Shown here: piece after piece, positions 6,117-8,816 of the stretch
Layout of the letters: every line of letters starts with the position of its first letter
Numbering within the stretch: the stretch's first letter is position 1
Origin: Chloroflexia bacterium
GTDB taxonomy: Bacteria; Chloroflexota; Chloroflexia; Thermomicrobiales; UBA6265
DNA: 8,816 nucleotides
Assembly: GCA_030430125.1 (NCBI GenBank)
Contig: JAUIGA010000125.1
Location: 1 to 8,816 of the forward strand
Direction: 5' to 3'
Made by a program: the position numbers and the translations under genes
The notes under the pieces: generated by a model
Told to the model about the DNA's origin: nothing
Database searches by the model: none
What the model saw: only the letters and a program-made list of their open reading frames with translations

Positions 6117-6549
6117 TGGTGCCGGTGCCGTTCGCATCGGCGGTGTCCTGCCGTGCCAGGCATTCGGGGCAGGTGCCAACGAATACCGTATGGTGGCTGA
6201 CGATGTCGTAGCTCGACCGCTCCGCGGCCACGTGCTGGGCCAGGAGCGCGACGGGGACATCGACATCCTCGATCGCGCCGCAGACCGAGCAGTGGACGTG
6301 GTCGTGCCGGTCGGTGCGCTTGTCGAAGCGGCTGGCCTGATCCGCGAAGGTAAGCTCCTGGATCAGGTCGTGCTCGGCGAGCAGGTGAAGGGTGCGGTAG
6401 ACCGTGCCGTAGGCGATCCTGGAATCCTCGCGCCGGACGCGTTCGTAGATCTCGGCGGCGGTGAGGTGGCCTTCGGCCCGCTCGACGACGTCGAGGATCA
6501 CGGCGCGCTGCGTCGTATTCCGGAATGATGCTCGTGGACCCGCGGTCAT
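6109..6549 (-). CDS. Fur/PerR-family metal-dependent repressor, PerR-like ligands
   Basis: The 146-residue product has the Fur-family winged helix (DNA-recognition segment IAYGTVYRTLHLL, 45-57) and a C-terminal dimer domain. Two zinc-type C-x-x-C pairs are visible: Cys87/Cys90 (CSVC) and Cys127/Cys130 (CPEC). The regulatory metal ligands of B. subtilis PerR (His37, Asp85, His91, His93, Asp104) align with His28, Asp76, His82, His84 and Asp95 here. Fur proteins usually have Glu at the last position, so the set leans to PerR (peroxide sensing through Fe) or a Fur-like sensor of related design. The ATG has AAGGAAGGG 8 bases upstream. It is the first gene of the suf cluster, with a promoter and palindromic operator just upstream, so it probably represses itself and perhaps the whole suf operon. 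The exact signal (iron or peroxide) cannot be settled from sequence. Confidence 0.9.
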   Translation of the reverse strand: MTAGPRASFRNTTQRAVILDVVERAEGHLTAAEIYERVRREDSRIAYGTVYRTLHLLAEHDLIQELTFADQASRFDKRTDRHDHVHCSVCGAIEDVDVPVALLAQHVAAERSSYDIVSHHTVFVGTCPECLARQDTADANGTGTTA

Positions 6550-6619
6550 GATCGACGCCCTTCCTTGGTGCGGGGCTCATGCCTGCCCTGCTGCGTTGCA
6601 GGAGAGATTGTCAAACAGG

Positions 6620-6632
6620 AATGAGTCTCATT
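6620..6632. promoter_or_regulatory. Fur-box-like palindromic operator
   Basis: AATGAGTCTCATT is a perfect 6-1-6 palindrome, similar in style to Fur boxes (AATGAT/ATCATT-type half sites). It lies about 8 to 20 bases downstream of the predicted transcription start of the regulator gene, a position where a bound repressor would block transcription. Binding by the gene's own product is inference. Confidence 0.6.
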
Positions 6633-6645
6633 ACCGCACACGAAA

Positions 6646-6675
6646 AGTATAGCATGCCGCTCGGGATTGTGTCCG
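6646..6675 (-). promoter_or_regulatory. Promoter for the regulator and probably the suf operon
   Basis: On the minus strand there is an extended -10, TGC followed by TATACT (6646-6651), and a -35-like CGGACA (6670-6675, sharing GACA with the consensus) separated by 18 bases. The predicted start is near 6639, giving a leader of about 90 bases to the ATG at 6549. The leader includes the operator and a small hairpin (CCTGC with GCAGG, 6587-6602). Confidence 0.6.
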
Positions 6676-6717
6676 GACGGGGCATGGCACCCTCGACCAC
6701 GGTTCCAGTATGACGGA

Positions 6718-6891
6718 TCAATCCTGATCAATCAAGTCGGGATTCGGTCGCCCCGACATTGACGCGCCCAAATCGCCGAAAGCGCCGGGCACCGTGACCG
6801 CCAATTGCTCATCGGCGAGCGTCGCCAGGAGGTCGATCAACATCACGTTCGACCAGCGATGTCCACAGTAGATGTTCGGCCAGACGCTCAT
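6718..6891 (-). pseudogene. Truncated DinB-fold gene remnant (57 codons)
   Basis: A 57-residue frame starts MSVWPNIYCGHRWSNVMLID and continues LLATLADEQLAVTVPGAFGD. It aligns without gaps to the N-terminal helices of the two full DinB proteins nearby. Shared positions include His, Trp and Asn of H-x-W-x-N, then T-L-x-x-E-Q-L and T-x-P-G-x-F-G; compare ETLTPEQLGLTGPGTFG in the copy at 7661-8161. Similarity stops where the metal-ligand motif H-L should follow, and neither of the other frames continues it, so at least two thirds of the domain is missing. There is no clear ribosome binding site and an in-frame stop lies five codons before the ATG. I read it as a decayed third DinB copy; a short expressed protein is possible but unlikely. 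The stretch 6892-7017 holds nothing I can assign. Confidence 0.5.
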
Positions 6892-7017
6892 GAGGATGCG
6901 CTTTCACGTGGCCGCGTGCATTGAGGAGCGCGTTGCAAGCCCTGATTGGGAACGTCAACGGTTCGGAGGCAAGCGGGGATCTGTTGGCGACGCATGTTCT
7001 TTGAAGTTTCTGGGCAT

Positions 7018-7314
7018 CTAGTCATTGAGATGACTCGACAAGTCCATGGGTTGATGCAGGACGCGGATCACCAGGAGGATGTCTGGAAACTCCTGATAGA
7101 AGATCACGTGTGACCCGGAGTTGTATCTCCAATAGCCTGCTTGAAGGTCGCTGGCATCTCTACCTCGCAAGGTGCCAGATGCAAGATCAACGCAGGCCTG
7201 CATGAGACGCTGTACGTAGGCCACCGCCTGGTCGACATCCCATCGCTCGGCCGTATAGCGCGCAATGGCCTCGAGGTCGTCCCGGGCCAGTGGCCGATAG
7301 ACGACTTCTCTCAC
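7018..7314 (-). CDS. ParE/RelE-fold type II toxin
   Basis: The 98-residue protein has the ParE toxin pattern: YRPLARDDLEAIARYTAERW at the N-terminus (two helices), a central strand region GYWRYNSGSHVIFYQ, and the C-terminal RVLHQPMDLSSHL. Known ParE proteins poison DNA gyrase and are neutralised by a ParD antitoxin encoded just upstream. Here the GTG start (7312-7314) overlaps the antitoxin stop TGA by 4 bases (GTGA), typical of such operons and implying translational coupling. The usual H-Q-R-M-D motif reads H-Q-P-M-D, with Pro89 in place of Arg, which may weaken the toxin. The frame is otherwise full length and uninterrupted, whereas the antitoxin frame is broken. An active gyrase poison with no antitoxin should be lethal, so either it is attenuated, or it is controlled by another antitoxin, or the break is a sequence error. 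Confidence 0.85.
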   Translation of the reverse strand: MREVVYRPLARDDLEAIARYTAERWDVDQAVAYVQRLMQACVDLASGTLRGRDASDLQAGYWRYNSGSHVIFYQEFPDILLVIRVLHQPMDLSSHLND

Positions 7315-7542
7315 TTCGTCAGCTCTGCGCGCAGCTCCGCAAGAAAGTCATCGATGTCGATAGCCGCGGGTGGACCGCTCCTCTCACCTGCAACGAGCTC
7401 GGCTCGAAGCGCCGCGAGCCGAGCCTCACGATCCTCGAGCAGGCGGAGTCCCTCTGACCGAGCCGTACCGGCCGGACTTCACCTGCTCGTCCACAAAGGT
7501 GGCAAAGTGATCGTTCAACACAAGCGAGGTATTTCGTGCCAT
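7311..7542 (-). pseudogene. ParD-type antitoxin gene with a frameshift
   Basis: From the ATG at 7540-7542 (AGAGGAG 8 bases upstream) the frame reads MARNTSLVLNDHFATFVDEQ then VKSGRYGS, a clear ParD/CopG-family ribbon-helix-helix start. It then goes out of frame and stops after 36 codons. The remainder of the family pattern continues in the +1 frame from codon GGA at 7449-7451: GLRLLEDREARLAALRAELV then a toxin-binding tail ending DIDDFLAELRAELTK, with TGA at 7311-7313. Family members usually read RYGSASEVVREGLRLLE across the junction, so about 14 bases appear to be missing near 7449-7461. Restoring them would give about 81 residues, the usual ParD length. In intact pairs this protein neutralises ParE and represses its own operon. 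Sequencing or assembly error is the main alternative. Confidence 0.8.
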
Positions 7543-7566
7543 GTTCACATCTCCTCTGTGACGCAC

Positions 7567-7585
7567 AATATACCAAATATTGGTA
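7567..7585 (-). promoter_or_regulatory. Promoter/operator of the toxin-antitoxin pair
   Basis: A palindrome TACCAA-ATA-TTGGTA (7571-7585) overlaps a -10-like TATATT on the minus strand (7567-7572), 25-45 bases upstream of the antitoxin ATG. The local AT-richness contrasts with the surroundings. Such palindromes over the -10 are the usual site of autorepression by ParD. I see no convincing -35. Confidence 0.55.
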
Positions 7586-7660
7586 CACTTGGGGCTCACC
7601 GCCAGGTTATGAAAACTCGCGACCTAGCTGTCAACTCTGATCGAAGTTGCCTGGGGTGGA

Positions 7661-8161
7661 CTATCTGTTCTCAGGTTGCCGCTCGTCGTTCCACGTCCAG
7701 CCGTCGATCTCCGGCGGCTCGATGCCGTGCGACGACAGGATCGTACGCACGTGGTTGCGGTGCTCGGCGCCGTGGTCGAGCATCTGCACGATCGAGAACG
7801 ACACCGACCCCTGCTCTTCATCACCGTTTCCGCGCACATAGGCGAACGCCAGGTCGTCGGGCCATTGTTCGACAACTCGGTGCCACGCCTCGCCCGTGCG
7901 CTGGAGCGATGCGCGCAACACCGATACCTGCGGCAGGGTGTCGCTTTCCTCGTCGAATTCGAGCGAGATGCCCGAATCCGGGATGCGGCTCAGATAAATC
8001 ACTTCGGCATCGGCGAGGTGCACAAGCGTGTCGTGGACCGGCCCGAAGGTGCCCGGACCCGTGAGTCCGAGCTGTTCGGGCGTCAGCGTCTCGCAGAAGC
8101 CGAACAGGGTGTCGTTCGCCCAGACATGCTGGTCGATGATCGCTCGCAGGATTGAGCTCAT
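7661..8161 (-). CDS. DinB-family four-helix metalloprotein (copy 1)
   Basis: The 166-residue product has the DinB/YfiT-like four-helix bundle layout: H-V-W-A-N-D (12-17) in helix 1, L-V-H-L-A-D-A-E with His48 in helix 2, and DHGAEHRNHV with His130 and His134 in the last helix, the usual three-histidine metal site. Members include thiol S-transferases and DNA-damage-induced proteins of unknown role, so no substrate can be given. The chosen ATG (8159-8161) has AGAGAGG 9 bases upstream; a GTG-type extension to 8224 would overlap copy 2 and lacks family support. It ends with the Trp-rich tail IDGWTWNDER. It lies 26 bp after copy 2, so the two are probably co-transcribed. The gap of 118 bp to the antitoxin start holds the toxin-antitoxin promoter; I see no clear terminator there. 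Confidence 0.85.
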   Translation of the reverse strand: MSSILRAIIDQHVWANDTLFGFCETLTPEQLGLTGPGTFGPVHDTLVHLADAEVIYLSRIPDSGISLEFDEESDTLPQVSVLRASLQRTGEAWHRVVEQWPDDLAFAYVRGNGDEEQGSVSFSIVQMLDHGAEHRNHVRTILSSHGIEPPEIDGWTWNDERQPENR

Positions 8162-8187
8162 GAGTTCAAGCCTCTCTCTGGACAGGG

Positions 8188-8715
8188 TCAATCGGTGCGT
8201 GGCCGCGACTCCTCCCACGCCCACGCGGAAAGATCGGGTTCGGTTGTCCCGTCGTCGTTTTCGCTGGCAACGCCATGGGCGGCGAGAATGGCGCGAATGT
8301 GCGTGCGATGCTCAGCGCCGTGCTCAACAACCTGGGAGACGATAACCGACAACGGGACGTGCTCGATGTCCCCCTCCCATTCCAGCTCCAGCAGCTGGTT
8401 GCCCGGATGGGACCGTGCAACTGCGCGCCAGGCGTCGGCTGTTGCGGCGAAGACCGGTCGCACGCTGGACAGCTCCCTTGGAACTTCGCCATCGAGGATG
8501 GTGGTGCGAACGCCAGTGGACACACCTCCACGATCGATCAGGTTGAGGTAGTGCTCCTCGTTCAGCGCGAGGTGCAATAGCGTTGCTTCGACACCGCCGA
8601 AGGTGCCCGGCGCCGTCAGCGCCAGGTGGTACGGCGTGAGTCCTTCGCAGTACGCCAGCAGCGTGTCGTTGGCCCAGATGTGGTGTTCAATCAGGTCGTC
8701 CAGAATCGAGTTCAC
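8188..8715 (-). CDS. DinB-family four-helix metalloprotein (copy 2)
   Basis: The 175-residue product is a close paralogue of copy 1: HHIWANDTLLAYCEGLTP, then PGTFGGVEATLLHLALNE with His48, and EHGAEHRTHIRAILAAHG with His132 and His136, ending DLSAWAWEES. The same three-histidine metal site is present at nearly identical positions. I place the start at the GTG 8713-8715 because it overlaps the upstream gene's TGA by 4 bases (GTGA) and gives an N-terminus matching copy 1 (NSILDDLIEHHIWAND against SSILRAIIDQHVWAND). The longer frame from 8811 adds 32 Arg-rich residues that overlap the upstream gene. GGAAGG lies 12 bases before the GTG. Translational coupling with the upstream gene is likely. Function beyond the fold is unknown. 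Confidence 0.84.
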   Translation of the reverse strand: MNSILDDLIEHHIWANDTLLAYCEGLTPYHLALTAPGTFGGVEATLLHLALNEEHYLNLIDRGGVSTGVRTTILDGEVPRELSSVRPVFAATADAWRAVARSHPGNQLLELEWEGDIEHVPLSVIVSQVVEHGAEHRTHIRAILAAHGVASENDDGTTEPDLSAWAWEESRPRTD

Positions 8716-8816
8716 AGCGCGAGCGACCCTTCCACCAGGTCGATGGCGGCCACGTGCGGCTGCCAGCCGCCAGTCTCGCGCATCCAGGCGTCCTCGTCGA
8801 ACAGGTGCCATTCGAT
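8712..8816 (-). CDS. C-terminal 34 codons of an unrecognised protein
   Basis: The frame enters from the window edge and reads IEWHLFDEDAWMRETGGWQP then HVAAIDLVEGSLAL, followed by TGA at 8712-8714. No other frame in this stretch has family support, and the stop overlaps the dinB copy 2 start by four bases, which supports it as a real gene end. I do not recognise the family. The position suggests co-transcription with the two dinB genes. Confidence 0.6.
   Translation of the reverse strand: MEWHLFDEDAWMRETGGWQPHVAAIDLVEGSLAL

Noticed and set aside
6716..6733. Short direct repeat GATCAATC twice, 10 bases apart
   Set aside because: Only 8 bases and two copies, partly inside the DinB remnant's last codons; no sign of an iteron array or attachment site.
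6889..7020. Plus-strand frame of about 45 codons starting near 6890
   Set aside because: No ribosome binding site and no recognisable motif; it overlaps the end of parE and the start of the DinB remnant.
7449..7461. Programmed ribosomal frameshifting in the antitoxin gene
   Set aside because: No slippery heptamer or downstream structure is apparent, and the conserved segment at the junction is missing residues, which fits a deletion better than recoding.
7141..8064. Plus-strand 307-codon frame opposite parE, parD and dinB copy 1
   Set aside because: It crosses three minus-strand genes and a promoter region; composition is low-complexity Arg/Ser/Ala as expected for a shadow frame.

Overview
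All supported genes in this window lie on the minus strand, so transcription runs from high to low coordinates. The core is a complete SUF iron-sulfur cluster assembly locus. In transcription order it reads: a Fur/PerR-family regulator (6109-6549), sufC (5206-6012), sufB (3685-5094), sufD (2182-3531), sufS (716-2071), sufU (302-709), and the start of a Rieske-type ferredoxin (1-120, cut by the window edge). High G+C, the gene order C-B-D-S-U plus a Rieske protein, and several DinB-fold genes suggest a high-GC Gram-positive-like or Chloroflexota (Thermomicrobia-like) bacterium. That placement is an inference; no rRNA or other clade marker is present.

How the parts work together: SufS takes sulfur from cysteine, SufU (zinc-binding) accepts it, and the SufB-SufC2-SufD complex builds the cluster using SufC's ATPase. 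The Rieske protein would be a 2Fe-2S client or electron carrier. The regulator's metal ligands look PerR-like. Its own promoter (6646-6675) is followed by a 13-bp palindromic Fur-box-like site (6620-6632), so the locus is probably controlled by iron or peroxide.

Upstream (6676-8816) is an accessory stretch. It holds a short DinB-like remnant (6718-6891), an apparently intact ParE-type toxin (7018-7314) whose ParD-type antitoxin (7311-7542) is frameshifted, two tandem full-length DinB paralogues (7661-8161 and 8188-8715), and the last 34 codons of an unrecognised gene (8712-8816) overlapping the second dinB by 4 bases.

Most gaps between suf genes are about 100-180 bp and carry strong GC-rich inverted repeats. 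Two gaps (sufC-sufB and sufB-sufD) share related paired hairpins, with 8-bp stems and 5-base loops, that resemble REP/BIME elements. They also explain why naive open reading frames for sufB, sufD and sufS start too far upstream. I found no wholly new system. The best leads are the paired hairpin repeats, the toxin with a broken antitoxin, the PerR-like control of suf, and the DinB array with a remnant.
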